The notes below the pieces were generated by a model, which saw nothing but the letters and a program-made list of their open reading frames with translations, was not told where the DNA came from and made no database searches. Positions 40,591 through 48,135 of a stretch of DNA of 64,000 bases are shown here, one piece after another. This stretch comes from Paenibacillus elgii NBRC 100335. Lineage in GTDB: Bacteria; Bacillota; Bacilli; Paenibacillales; NBRC-103111. The position numbers and the translations under genes are program-made. The stretch spans positions 207,816-271,815 of the forward strand of contig NZ_BIMB01000003.1 in NCBI RefSeq assembly GCF_004000865.1, written 5' to 3'. Position 1 is the stretch's first letter; every line of letters begins with the position of its first letter.

Positions 40591-40815
40591 TTGAAGTACG
40601 AACTTGGCCGTTGCCTGCTAGAAGAAAGGCTTCAGGAAGCAGGAATACCGCTGGAACGGCTGGCGCTTGAACTGCGGGTGAGACGGGAGCGGCTGGATGA
40701 CTTTATCGACAATAAAAGAGTGATGTCTCTTAAGTTCGCGATTTCGATCGCCGATACGCTTCAGTGCGAGGTGCGCAGCCTGTACGAATTAACGCCTTCC
40801 GATGAACACCGTTAG
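40591..40815 (+). CDS. Small Cro/C1-type helix-turn-helix protein
   Basis: I choose TTG 40591, with GAGAGGGG upstream, giving 74 residues that start LKYELGRCLLEERLQEAGIP. It has a five-helix XRE-like DNA-binding fold (LERLALELRVRRERLDDFID, then SLKFAISIADTLQCEVRSLY). It is a small, perhaps phage-type, repressor-like protein. The open frame continues upstream into a histidine-kinase scrap, which I treat as separate. It lies just inside the right inverted repeat of the mobile segment. Confidence 0.65.
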   Translation: MKYELGRCLLEERLQEAGIPLERLALELRVRRERLDDFIDNKRVMSLKFAISIADTLQCEVRSLYELTPSDEHR

Positions 40816-40900
40816 TCAGCGGATGGGTAACAGAAAGTGAACTTTCCACAAAATAAGGCCTGAAGTTAGTGACTAATATATATCCACTTACTTTGCCCCT

Positions 40901-40926
40901 GGTGACAGCGACGCTGGTACTCCCCC
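40901..40926 (-). repeat. Right terminal inverted repeat
   Basis: It is the inverted partner of 39127-39152, with 23 of 26 positions matching. The CAGC-GTC-GCTG hairpin is kept although its loop differs, which suggests the small stem itself matters. Confidence 0.65.
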
Positions 40927-41014
40927 TTTTTACAGGTGAATCTAGCTATTCATGATAATCATCCATACGGCTGTCGAATTCGTCATGGCCAGCCGCCCCC
41001 TCCCCTATGCTTTT

Positions 41015-41066
41015 TCCAAAACAACAAAACCTCCCGTCTCGCTTTCCTCAAGCGGGAATGGAGGTT
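41015..41066 (-). terminator. Terminator downstream of the second GNAT gene
   Basis: On the minus strand AACCTCC (41066-41060) pairs with GGAGGTT (41034-41028), with an inner CCGCTT/AAGCGAG stem, followed by TTTGTTGTTTT. Confidence 0.75.
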
Positions 41067-41152
41067 ATTGGCCGTTTCGGCAACGATATACGAAAAATTA
41101 GGATTGCTGGAATGAAAAAACAGCAAACCTGTAGATGTGAGATTGAGTTGGT

Positions 41153-41968
41153 TTAAGACAGCGGTGCCCAAACTGCTCTTGTCCAAGCCATACGCATCCC
41201 AATTCGTTCCATATTATTTTGACTCGAGCTTCCGAAACGCGCTTGTGCTACAACAAGTTCACAACCGGCTTTGTACGCTTCATGCATCCGCCAATTCAAA
41301 AGAGCAGTTTGCAAGCCCCTCCTTCTACATTCGGGAATCGTTGCTGCTAACGTGAAGGAGGCGATGCCCCCGCTAACGTGCATGACAGCCACAGCCGTTG
41401 GCACATCATTCCAATAAGCCAAAAATAATTTCCAACCGGGACGGTTCAGCAAACCTATGTTGTTGTTCACAAAATGGTGCTTATGTGCGAGATCCATACC
41501 GGTCCCGACACAATGGATGCCCGCATAAATGTCAAAATCGGCTTGATTGTCGATTAGGCGTATTTTTATATTTCGAGGGAGATCTGGCAAATCCCCCCTG
41601 GGCCGACCATATAGCACAGAGTGAAAGCTCTCCTGGAACAATCCGTTCTCGGCCAAATGCCTACATAACATTGGACTCGCAGTTCCAGGATTTAAATCCA
41701 ATTGAAATGCTCGATCTCTTTCGCGGTAGAAATGAATAATTTCCTCCAGCCTGCCCAAGTCTTCTTGCGAGAACCCCTTAACCGAATTGAATAACCCCCA
41801 GGGCATCGTTCGGATATAAAAGGCCGTGGTGCTTCCGAATTTTTTAATTTCGACGCCTTCCGGATTGCCGCTTCGCTCACTGATGGAACGAATCCTTGAA
41901 GTTATAAAATCGATTTCGGATTGTTGAATCCGTTCAGCCAGTTGTTCGTTGATTACCGGTAACCGCAA
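41153..41968 (-). CDS. GNAT-family N-acetyltransferase
   Basis: The 271-residue protein starts at TTG 41968, with AGGAAGTGA 7 nt upstream. The C-terminal half carries the GNAT core: VAVMHVSGGIASFTLAATIP, then ECRRRGLQTALLNWRMHEAY (the acetyl-CoA loop RxxGxQ) and VAQARFGSSSQNNMERIGMR. The N-terminal half is an additional, probably degenerate, GNAT-like domain, as in two-domain Bacillus acetyltransferases. Substrate unknown. It follows a 21-codon reading frame and the DUF4272 gene on the same strand, probably in one operon, and ends at a strong terminator. Confidence 0.88.
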   Translation of the reverse strand: MRLPVINEQLAERIQQSEIDFITSRIRSISERSGNPEGVEIKKFGSTTAFYIRTMPWGLFNSVKGFSQEDLGRLEEIIHFYRERDRAFQLDLNPGTASPMLCRHLAENGLFQESFHSVLYGRPRGDLPDLPRNIKIRLIDNQADFDIYAGIHCVGTGMDLAHKHHFVNNNIGLLNRPGWKLFLAYWNDVPTAVAVMHVSGGIASFTLAATIPECRRRGLQTALLNWRMHEAYKAGCELVVAQARFGSSSQNNMERIGMRMAWTRAVWAPLS

Positions 41969-41982
41969 TTTAGGGTCACTTC

Positions 41983-42048
41983 CTATTCCGGTTTAATCCA
42001 ATACACACAGCGGTTATCGCCTTTTAAGATATGCTCGCCTTTTGTCAT
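41983..42048 (-). CDS. Possible 21-residue peptide between the DUF4272 and GNAT genes
   Basis: An ATG 9 nt after the DUF4272 stop opens a frame for MTKGEHILKGDNRCVYWIKP plus Glu, ending in TAG 14 nt before the TTG of the acetyltransferase gene; its stop overlaps that gene's ribosome binding site. Such placement suits translational coupling. It could also be chance or the tail of a lost gene. Confidence 0.3.
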   Translation of the reverse strand: MTKGEHILKGDNRCVYWIKPE

Positions 42049-42057
42049 CTCTTGATT

Positions 42058-43233
42058 CTAGGTATCCATCGAAATATGATCCCACGCTTCATCGCGGTGA
42101 CCTATGATCCAGAACAATCCCCGGCGTCTTTCTAAGACGATGCTTTCGTTCATGCCGGCCGGAGCTTCCTCCCCTTGGATTCGACTGTTGACGCACGCCC
42201 AGTGAAGCCGATAAATTTTGTCAGCCTCATCCAACATCTCTTCCTCGCTGCGCATTGCGGTTTTGAGAACGAATTGTTCGAACGTTTCGCAGCTGGAAAC
42301 GACTTGAATCGCATAGTCACAGTCGCATACTTGATCGGGAAAATCAAGCGTCTCCACAAGGCCCAGCGCCCAAATCAGCGTCCAGTACGCTTCGTATTGC
42401 CAGGAAATATTGATCGCCTCTTCCCTAGCTGGCTCATCATCCTGCAATAGCTTTCTTTCGTTCTCCGTGAGGTACTTTTCCACGCCAAATTTTCGCAGCA
42501 TGCCGGTGAAAAAGTCTCTCGATCCCTCAATATCTTCGCCTTGCGCCACGTCGCAAGCGTATTGGATGACGATTAATACGGTGACCGCTCTTCTTGCGAT
42601 GTCTTCTTTTGACTTAAACCGGCATTGCCCCAAGGGCGGAAGCTGCGGCAGTCCGTGAATAAACGGAATCTTTCTTTCACTTAAATAGGCGATGGACTTG
42701 CTTTTTCGTTGTTCGCCTTCCTCGGAAGTGATTTCAGGACCGAGTACCTTTCTGGTGCAGGCGTGAGGCCTGAAATTAGACGGGCCCGAAGTGCCGTCGG
42801 GATACACAATAACCTCTCCCGCTTGATCAAGCAAAACTCCGTTCGGCAAAAAGCCTATTCCTCCGACTCGCGACAGCAGCCCCGTAAATAATTGCAGCTG
42901 CCCGTCGGTAATGTCCTTCTCCGCTTCGATCGCAAGCATCGTATTTAAGACGGATATTTGCGTCATGACTAACCCTTTGAGGTTTTCGTCTTCAAAAGGA
43001 ATGCGATCATAAAACCCCATCATCCCGGGAATATTGTTAGCGAAATAATCGGGATTCGTATCCTCGGACGCGACTCTTATCGTTATTTTATGTTTGCTGA
43101 ACAGCGTTTTGGACTTCAGAAAATAATCATTGTCGTCTCTCTTAATTTCGTAGCCTTTTGCAAATATGTCCGATATCATAGTTTCGATATCATCAATATC
43201 GTTCCTCGATGCGAATATCGTGAAGTGTTTCAA
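42058..43233 (-). CDS. DUF4272-containing protein
   Basis: The 391-residue protein starts at TTG 43233 behind GGGGAGGAG. Residues about 175-391 match the DUF4272 family as I know it: RKSKSIAYLSERKIPFIHGL PQLPP region, RAVTVLIVIQYACDVAQGED, YWTLIWALGLVETLDFP, and a late RLHWACV-x-R and ERRRGLFWIIG. The N-terminal 170 residues are a separate alpha/beta region seen in some relatives. It is soluble and probably cytosolic. The molecular role of this family is unknown. It has a good promoter at 43273-43301 and probably shares a transcript with the acetyltransferase gene downstream. Confidence 0.8.
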   Translation of the reverse strand: MKHFTIFASRNDIDDIETMISDIFAKGYEIKRDDNDYFLKSKTLFSKHKITIRVASEDTNPDYFANNIPGMMGFYDRIPFEDENLKGLVMTQISVLNTMLAIEAEKDITDGQLQLFTGLLSRVGGIGFLPNGVLLDQAGEVIVYPDGTSGPSNFRPHACTRKVLGPEITSEEGEQRKSKSIAYLSERKIPFIHGLPQLPPLGQCRFKSKEDIARRAVTVLIVIQYACDVAQGEDIEGSRDFFTGMLRKFGVEKYLTENERKLLQDDEPAREEAINISWQYEAYWTLIWALGLVETLDFPDQVCDCDYAIQVVSSCETFEQFVLKTAMRSEEEMLDEADKIYRLHWACVNSRIQGEEAPAGMNESIVLERRRGLFWIIGHRDEAWDHISMDT

Positions 43234-43272
43234 GGTGTGCTCCTCCCCAAATCCATCTTTTGCCTATGTTTG

Positions 43273-43301
43273 AATTTACTCTATAAGCGCGTCGAGTTCA
43301 A
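43273..43301 (-). promoter_or_regulatory. Promoter of the DUF4272 gene
   Basis: On the minus strand TTGAAC (43301-43296) and TAAATT (43278-43273) are 17 nt apart, about 40 nt before the start. Confidence 0.55.
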
Positions 43302-43433
43302 TAGATACTAACGATTATTTTAGTTTAAACTGTAATTTAGAAAATAATGTACTAGACTTATGGACGCCATTATGACTAACTGGAGTAATATTTAGGAACA
43401 ACCTTATCTGAGCTTGCAAAGTAGAGGTATATT

Positions 43434-43859
43434 TTACTCTAGCGGATAATCATAGCGAATGAACCCCTTGTGATTGGCGACCTTGTCATAGAGCAAACGA
43501 GCTGTGGTATTGTCTTGACGAGTTTGCCAGTAGAATCGAGAAGCGTTATGTTCGCGCGCCGATTTCGCGACCCGCTCTATGAGCGCGCGAGCTACCCCAT
43601 GCCCCCGGGCAGCTTCGTCGACGAATAGATCTTGCAGGTAGCAGGCATCTTCCATCCAGATAGTGCGATGGAATAGGTAGTGAGCTATACCGACCAAATT
43701 TCCTTGTAGGTGCGCACCAAAACCATATATACCATCGGCGTTCAGCAATCGGTGCCACACCTCATCATATGTTGAGTCGGGGAGTTCAGTCTTGTAAAAG
43801 GTTTTATAACCTCGAACCAAGATGTTCCAGCGGTTATGGTCTTCTACTCTCAGTGGCAC
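43434..43859 (-). CDS. GNAT-family N-acetyltransferase
   Basis: The 141-residue protein shows the compact GNAT pattern: ACYLQDLFVDEAARGHGVAR (strand 4 and the acetyl-CoA loop), ALIERVAKSAREHNASRFYW, and TTARLLYDKVANHKGFIRYD. The start is uncertain: GTG 43859 gives PLRVEDHNRW as first residues, but the frame is open further and no good ribosome binding site is visible. It is a single gene next to transposase remnants, so its 5' end may have been disturbed. Substrate unknown. Confidence 0.82.
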   Translation of the reverse strand: MPLRVEDHNRWNILVRGYKTFYKTELPDSTYDEVWHRLLNADGIYGFGAHLQGNLVGIAHYLFHRTIWMEDACYLQDLFVDEAARGHGVARALIERVAKSAREHNASRFYWQTRQDNTTARLLYDKVANHKGFIRYDYPLE

Positions 43860-43945
43860 AATGTCAATCGAGATTTGTTTATTCGATATTCCTGCGATTT
43901 TGGATCATCCTTTCAATTGTAATAAGAGCAACAAAGGTTAGTATC

Positions 43946-44100
43946 TCAACTTTCGCAGCTTGAAATCGGCAAATATGCCTTAATGTAGTTGGGCAAACCC
44001 GCAATCCATTGCTGGAGTTGACGCTGAATAAGCGTTGAAATCTTCTTTCCGGCTTTTGTGGCCATAAGTACTGCTCGTGAGGTTTTCCTCAAGCAGCTCA
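43946..44100 (-). mobile_element. Transposase C-terminal remnant, minus-strand copy
   Basis: The frame reads ATKAGKKISTLIQRQLQQWI and AGLPNYIKAYLPISSCES, ending at TGA 43946. The same tail occurs on the plus strand at 46146-46355. It is the end of an insertion-sequence transposase (DDE type by general appearance; family not certain). Nothing of the catalytic core remains here. Confidence 0.6.
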
Positions 44101-44389
44101 CCCCGTAAGCTTCATCGCTAGGGTTATGTGACCTATCAAACGTCGGACATTTTCATCGATACCCGTCTGCGCTTTTCAAGGGGTGGACTTTCCAGTCCCA
44201 ATATAGTCCCAATACGCTCCGATGCTACTTTTTCGTCTCCGTTTCTTTCTCGTCAGCAGGTTCGTATTTTCATCTCCGTGTAATCGCATACCTCTCCAAA
44301 CGCGGTGCTGGAATTCCCTACCACGCCTAGCGGTTCCAGTTGTTCGTGTAGTCGCTGTAGAGCCTGTTCGGCCCAGCCGCGTTTGCTGG

Positions 44390-44479
44390 AAGCTCAGTTC
44401 GGATGTTCTCCAGAAACGGGATGCCCTCTTCGCGTTCCACATCTGCGAAGCTTGTTCCGTCAATGCCCGGCGCGAGCTC
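44390..44479 (-). pseudogene. Group II intron reverse-transcriptase scrap
   Basis: One frame reads APGIDGTSFADVEREEGI then PFLENIRTEL, which is the usual early block of LtrA-type intron reverse transcriptases (GxDGxxxxxxE...FL..I..EL). After that the frame loses likeness. It is too short for a firm call and lies between the transposase remnant and the monooxygenase gene. Confidence 0.4.
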
Positions 44480-44647
44480 CGTTCGAATTAGACGTAGAAT
44501 GCTGCAGCTCTTGCCTTCCTTTCGTGGCGCATCCCGTAAGACTAAAAGAGGTTCGCCTCACAAGGCAGGCACCGACTAATTGAAACGAGAGAGTTGAGAT
44601 ACATAGTTAATATTCAGTTCATAAAGCTATTGCATTCTATACATTGT

Positions 44648-44739
44648 AATCAACAATATTCAGAAATCATAAAAATTCTTCCTTACCCTAGCGTGATCAT
44701 TGAACAGTGACGTGTCAGGATTGGGTTATATTGTTGATT
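44648..44739. promoter_or_regulatory. 12-bp inverted repeats bracketing the monooxygenase promoter region
   Basis: AATCAACAATAT (44648-44659) and ATATTGTTGATT (44728-44739) are perfect inverted copies 68 nt apart, the second only 29 nt before the start codon. They may be two operator half-sites or one operator pair bound by a repressor that loops the DNA. Which regulator binds is not apparent, as none is encoded next door. Confidence 0.45.
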
Positions 44740-44768
44740 AAATAAAAATTAGAAAGAGGATGAATAGC

Positions 44769-45935
44769 ATGACTAAAAAAACGATATCAGGAAAAGTGAC
44801 GACACCCGTCACGATCGTCGGCGCGGGCCTCGGCGGCCTCACTCTCGCACGGGTTCTCCACGTTCACGGCATCCCCGCAACAATCTACGAAGCGGAGCCC
44901 TCGGCGGAGGCCCGCGCGCAGGGCGGGCAACTCGACATTCACGAGGACAATGGACAACTCGCGCTCCAGGCAGCAGGGCTGTTCGACGAGTTCCTCGGCC
45001 TGATACACAAAGGTGGCGAAGCGACGCGGGTGCTTGACCAGCACGGGAAGGTGCTCTTCGACAAGCCCGACGATGGCAACGCCGGACGGCCCGAGGTGCT
45101 TCGGGGCGATCTGCGGCGCCTCCTCATTGACTCCCTGCCTGCGGAGACAATCCAGTGGGGGAAGAAGCTCATCAATGTAGAGCCTCATGGCGACGGACGG
45201 CATGAGCTGACGTTCGCGGATGGATCCACCGTGAGCACCGAACTCCTCGTAGGTGCGGACGGAGCCTGGTCGAAGATCCGTCCGCTGCTCTCTGACGCGC
45301 AGCCCGAGTATGTCGGCACGACACTCATCGAGACCTACCTTTATGACGCCGACGTGCGGCACTCCGCGGCGGCCAAGGCGGTCGGCAGCGGCGCGATGTT
45401 CGCGCTCGCCCCGGGAATGGGGATCAGCGCACACCGCGAGGCGGAGGACATCCTCCATACGTACGTCCAGTTAAACCGTCCCGTCGAGTGGATCGCCGGT
45501 ATCGACTTTACTGACGCCACCGCCGCGACGCGAGCCGTCGCGGCCGAGTTTGACGGGTGGGCGCCGGAACTCACCGCGCTGATCACCGACAGCGAAACCG
45601 CACCGATCCCTCGCATGATCAACGCACTCCCGATCGGCCACCGTTGGAACCGCGTGCCCGGGGTGACACTCCTCGGTGATGCCGCGCACTTGATGCCGCC
45701 GGCCGGCGAGGGGGCGAACTTGGCGATGTTCGACGGCGCCGAGCTCGCGAAGGCGATCGCCGCACACCAAGGCGATATCGAAGCTGCACTCACCGCCTAC
45801 GAAGAGGCGCTGTTCCCGCGCAGCGAGTCGGCCGCCGCGGGTTCGCACATGATCCTAGGGCTCTGCCTCGACGATCGCGCGCCGTTCGGATTCATCGATT
45901 TCCTCGCCGGTGCCCTCGAGGAGGAGCACACCTGA
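44769..45935 (+). CDS. FAD-dependent monooxygenase, TetX-like
   Basis: I choose ATG 44769, with AGAGG about 9 nt upstream; ATG 44760 touches that site. The protein has 388 residues, the same length as the tetracycline-inactivating enzyme TetX. It has the GxGxxG FAD loop (TIVGAGLGGLTLARVLHVHG), the second-shell RGDLRRLLIDSL, the DG motif (VGADGAWSKIR) and the GD motif (LLGDAAHLMPPAGEGANLAM). The last is very close to TetX (GDAAHLMPPFAGQGVN). It should hydroxylate an aromatic or polyketide substrate with NADPH and O2; tetracycline-like drugs are one possibility. Codon use is strongly GC-rich at third positions, unlike the neighbours, which suggests transfer from a high-GC (actinobacterial) source. 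It lies between two inverted transposase remnants. Confidence 0.9.
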   Translation: MTKKTISGKVTTPVTIVGAGLGGLTLARVLHVHGIPATIYEAEPSAEARAQGGQLDIHEDNGQLALQAAGLFDEFLGLIHKGGEATRVLDQHGKVLFDKPDDGNAGRPEVLRGDLRRLLIDSLPAETIQWGKKLINVEPHGDGRHELTFADGSTVSTELLVGADGAWSKIRPLLSDAQPEYVGTTLIETYLYDADVRHSAAAKAVGSGAMFALAPGMGISAHREAEDILHTYVQLNRPVEWIAGIDFTDATAATRAVAAEFDGWAPELTALITDSETAPIPRMINALPIGHRWNRVPGVTLLGDAAHLMPPAGEGANLAMFDGAELAKAIAAHQGDIEAALTAYEEALFPRSESAAAGSHMILGLCLDDRAPFGFIDFLAGALEEEHT

Positions 45936-46015
45936 CCCGCGCAGCCCTGATCCACATTGCCGGCCCCGATGTGTCCGTGGTACCTTCCGGATTTTTGCAA
46001 CTTCTGGAAACGAGA

Positions 46016-46048
46016 GGAACCCCGTTCCTTGGATAAGGACAGGGTTCC
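46016..46048. repeat. Hairpin downstream of the monooxygenase gene
   Basis: GGAACCC (46016-46022) pairs with GGGTTCC (46042-46048), with inner TCCTT/AAGGA pairing. It is followed by TTGAC, not a T-run, so it is a weak terminator candidate at best. Confidence 0.45.
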
Positions 46049-46145
46049 TTGACAAACGGTCACACGGCTACAAGCGTCGGCAGGAAGCGCTTCTGTCGGC
46101 TCCCCAAGTCGTTGGCAGCATCGACAAAGTACAGATGCACGCACG

Positions 46146-46355
46146 TTCGGCGGTCTGTTTTATGTCCTGTGTGACGAAGTCGGCACACTGGATTGGACTG
46201 TCGCCTTGCAACAATTGCTCGAGCTTGTCAGCGAAATCGCGACGAAGGCAGGAAAGAAGCTATCGGCTCTGATTCAGCGTCAACTCCAACACTAGGTTAC
46301 CCGTCTGCCCAGTTACATCAAGGCTTGTTTGCCAATTCCATGCTGCGAAAGTTGA
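46146..46355 (+). mobile_element. Transposase C-terminal remnant, plus-strand copy
   Basis: The frame reads FGGLFYVLCDEVGTLDWTVA, then LQQLLELVSEIATKAGKKLS and ALIQRQLQH, meets TAG near 46292, then continues LPSYIKACLPIPCCES to TGA at 46355. The tail matches the minus-strand copy at 43946-44100. The in-frame stop and missing catalytic core show it is dead. Confidence 0.6.
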
Positions 46356-46503
46356 GTCAGTATAAATAAATTATATTGGCTTATTGGTATATGATATAGA
46401 ACCAATACAAAAATCTTTTATTAGACCAATTTATAATGAGAAACGTAACACAATGATCATAGACCATTACGTTAACGGATTACGATAGATTGAATGTTAA
46501 CCA

Positions 46504-46554
46504 CAACAGCGGTAGAAAAGGACTTTGATTTCGCGTCCTTGTCTGCCGCTGTTG
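46504..46554. repeat. Long hairpin upstream of the MerR operon
   Basis: Two 20-nt arms (46504-46523 and 46535-46554, starting CAACAGCGG and ending CCGCTGTTG) pair at 18 of 20 positions around an 11-nt loop. There is no T-run after it on either strand. It could be a transposon end, a structured RNA or a degenerate terminator of the upstream transposase. Confidence 0.5.
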
Positions 46555-46623
46555 CATTTGACGGATCAGTCTAAAACATCAGCAACTCCAGTCTACAACT
46601 TTATTTTCTTCGAACATAAACAC

Positions 46624-46654
46624 TTGACCTTAGGTCTGACCTAAGGTGTATCGT
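46624..46654 (+). promoter_or_regulatory. MerR-type promoter with 19-bp spacer and perfect operator
   Basis: TTGACC (46624-46629) and TATCGT (46649-46654) are 19 nt apart. The perfect palindrome CCTTAGGTC-T-GACCTAAGG (46628-46646) fills the spacer. This is the textbook layout of a MerR-family activator site, so the regulator encoded just downstream should control its own operon. Confidence 0.8.
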
Positions 46655-46690
46655 TAAGATATTCCAAGCCTCATCCTAGGAGTGAGCTTT

Positions 46691-47482
46691 ATGAAAAGTG
46701 AAATTACGATTAGTGAATTAGCTAAGCTTATGAACGTGTCTGTTCATCAAATTCGTTATTTTGAAGAGAAAGGTGTTCTTCAACCTGCTTACACGGATCA
46801 TAATCAGTACAGAATGTACAGCATGGATCAAGTTTATCAGCTGGCGCATATTCTATTGCTTCGCAAGCTGAGAGTGCCTGTTCAGTCCATAAAAGATTGC
46901 ATGACTTCCTATTCTGCGGATCAATATCGCCAGCTTCTTCAGCATTCCCTGCGGGAAATCGATGCGGAGCTGCAGCGGCTCCAAGAGCTTCAGCAGTTCA
47001 TCAAAAAAGTTTTGCATGAACAACAAAGCTTCAGCTCGCAGCCCAATCCATACCAAATCAAGCGGCGAGATGACACTTATCTGGCACGTTGGATTGAACT
47101 GGATTCGCACACGAAGCTGAATGCCGCACGTTTGGCGGAACAGACGAAGCGCGTTCCGAACTTGTTCGAATCGGACATTCATTATGTATACGACGGTTCG
47201 AGCACCGTTACCTTATACCTGGAAACGCAGGCGCCCGGCGATTTGTCTTTACCCGGCGGCGATTACCTTTCCATACAGAGCCTTGTGAATGAAGACGAAG
47301 ATCTTGAACCGTTGATTGAACAGTTTTACGACTATGCCGCCCGGCAATCTCATATCATCACGGGTCCTCTGATTCTCGTTGAAAAATCTTATTTATCCCT
47401 ATTTAGCGAAAACAAGCTGCACTACGAGCTGCAGGCCTTAATCGAACCGACTGCAAAATCCGAAAGGAGGCATGGAACATGA
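46691..47482 (+). CDS. MerR-family regulator with GyrI-like effector domain
   Basis: I choose ATG 46691, with AGGAGTGA 5 nt upstream, giving 263 residues. Residues 1-70 are the MerR helix-turn-helix (ITISELAKLMNVSVHQIRYF EEKGV region), residues about 80-115 a coiled coil (LREIDAELQRLQELQQFIKK), and residues about 120-260 a BmrR/GyrI-type ligand-binding domain. Its stop overlaps the start of the acetyltransferase gene by 4 nt (ATGA), so the genes are coupled. The promoter has a 19-nt spacer with a perfect operator. The operon looks like a self-contained sense-and-modify unit for some small molecule. Confidence 0.92.
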   Translation: MKSEITISELAKLMNVSVHQIRYFEEKGVLQPAYTDHNQYRMYSMDQVYQLAHILLLRKLRVPVQSIKDCMTSYSADQYRQLLQHSLREIDAELQRLQELQQFIKKVLHEQQSFSSQPNPYQIKRRDDTYLARWIELDSHTKLNAARLAEQTKRVPNLFESDIHYVYDGSSTVTLYLETQAPGDLSLPGGDYLSIQSLVNEDEDLEPLIEQFYDYAARQSHIITGPLILVEKSYLSLFSENKLHYELQALIEPTAKSERRHGT

Positions 47483-48135
47483 CGGCCGCACCTATAACGA
47501 TTGAACCTATACAGGCCAAATATAATTCACAGGTCAGCCGACTGCTTGTCCAAGGGTTTGGCCGAAAATTTCAAAACCTGACGAGTATGAGTGACGGCGA
47601 GCTTGCTCTTTTTTTCGAAAAGCTTCTTGACCATTTTCCTGCCGACCCGGCAAGTCAACGAATGGTCGCCCTGCAGGATGGAGAAGTGATCGGAACCATA
47701 TCCATCAAATGGAAACCCGAATCGGATTGGAAGCAAAAGCAAAACCTTCCTTCGTGGGAGAGCTTCAATCGGTTCGGAACATGGAAGCTGCTTAAAATGC
47801 GGTTCGGTTTATATTTGTTCGACCATAAACCAGAAGCAGGAGAATGTTATATTTCCGACGTTGCTGTCCATCCAGAGCATCGAGGCAAAGGAGTTGGAAA
47901 GCTGCTATTGCAATGGGCCCAGTATTTTGTTCAAACAAAGCCAAGCCTCGATAGGCTAAGTTTGTACGTCTCAGGTAAAAACCCGCGGGCGAAGCAGCTA
48001 TACGAGCAGTTATTATTCCGTACTCATTCACAAACGAAAAGTTTAATGTGGCACCTCTTATTCAAAGAAATGAAGTGGGATTATATGGTAATGGGATTTG
48101 CAAAGGAAGCGCTAAAGGGAGATGATGCGGTATGA
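47479..48135 (+). CDS. GNAT-family N-acetyltransferase
   Basis: The 218-residue protein starts at ATG 47479 within the MerR stop, behind AAAGGAGG about 10 nt upstream. The GNAT core is clear: GECYISDVAVHPEHRGKGVG, then KLLLQWAQYFVQTKPSLDRL and YVSGKNPRAKQLYEQLLF. It ends in ATGA overlap with the DUF418 gene. Being locked between a ligand-sensing regulator and a membrane protein, it may modify the same compound the regulator senses. Substrate unknown. Confidence 0.92.
   Translation: MTAAPITIEPIQAKYNSQVSRLLVQGFGRKFQNLTSMSDGELALFFEKLLDHFPADPASQRMVALQDGEVIGTISIKWKPESDWKQKQNLPSWESFNRFGTWKLLKMRFGLYLFDHKPEAGECYISDVAVHPEHRGKGVGKLLLQWAQYFVQTKPSLDRLSLYVSGKNPRAKQLYEQLLFRTHSQTKSLMWHLLFKEMKWDYMVMGFAKEALKGDDAV

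Larger units (their letters stand above)
39127..40926. mobile_element. 1.8-kb segment bounded by 26-bp terminal inverted repeats
   Basis: Left end 39127-39152 (starting GGGGTGGTACCAGCG, ending CTGTCACC) and right end 40901-40926, read on the opposite strand (GGGGGAGTACCAGCG, ending CTGTCACC), match at 23 of 26 positions and diverge beyond. No convincing target duplication flanks them; both outer flanks are T-rich. Inside there is no complete transposase, only an AT-rich acetyltransferase gene, a small HTH gene and remnants. It looks like a non-autonomous or decayed transposon carrying passenger genes. The family is not identified. Confidence 0.55.

Noticed and set aside
39127..40926. Assignment of the inverted-repeat segment to the Tn3 family because its ends start with GGGG.
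   Set aside because: The similarity stops at 26 bp, the ~38-bp Tn3 end consensus is not met, there is no tnpA or resolvase, and no 5-bp target duplication is visible.
44176..44463. A 95-codon minus-strand open frame rich in Arg and Thr.
   Set aside because: It is a frame-shifted reading of the region where a reverse-transcriptase-like scrap is seen in another frame.
45471..45848. Open frames antisense to the TetX-like monooxygenase.
   Set aside because: They are shadows caused by its high third-position GC.
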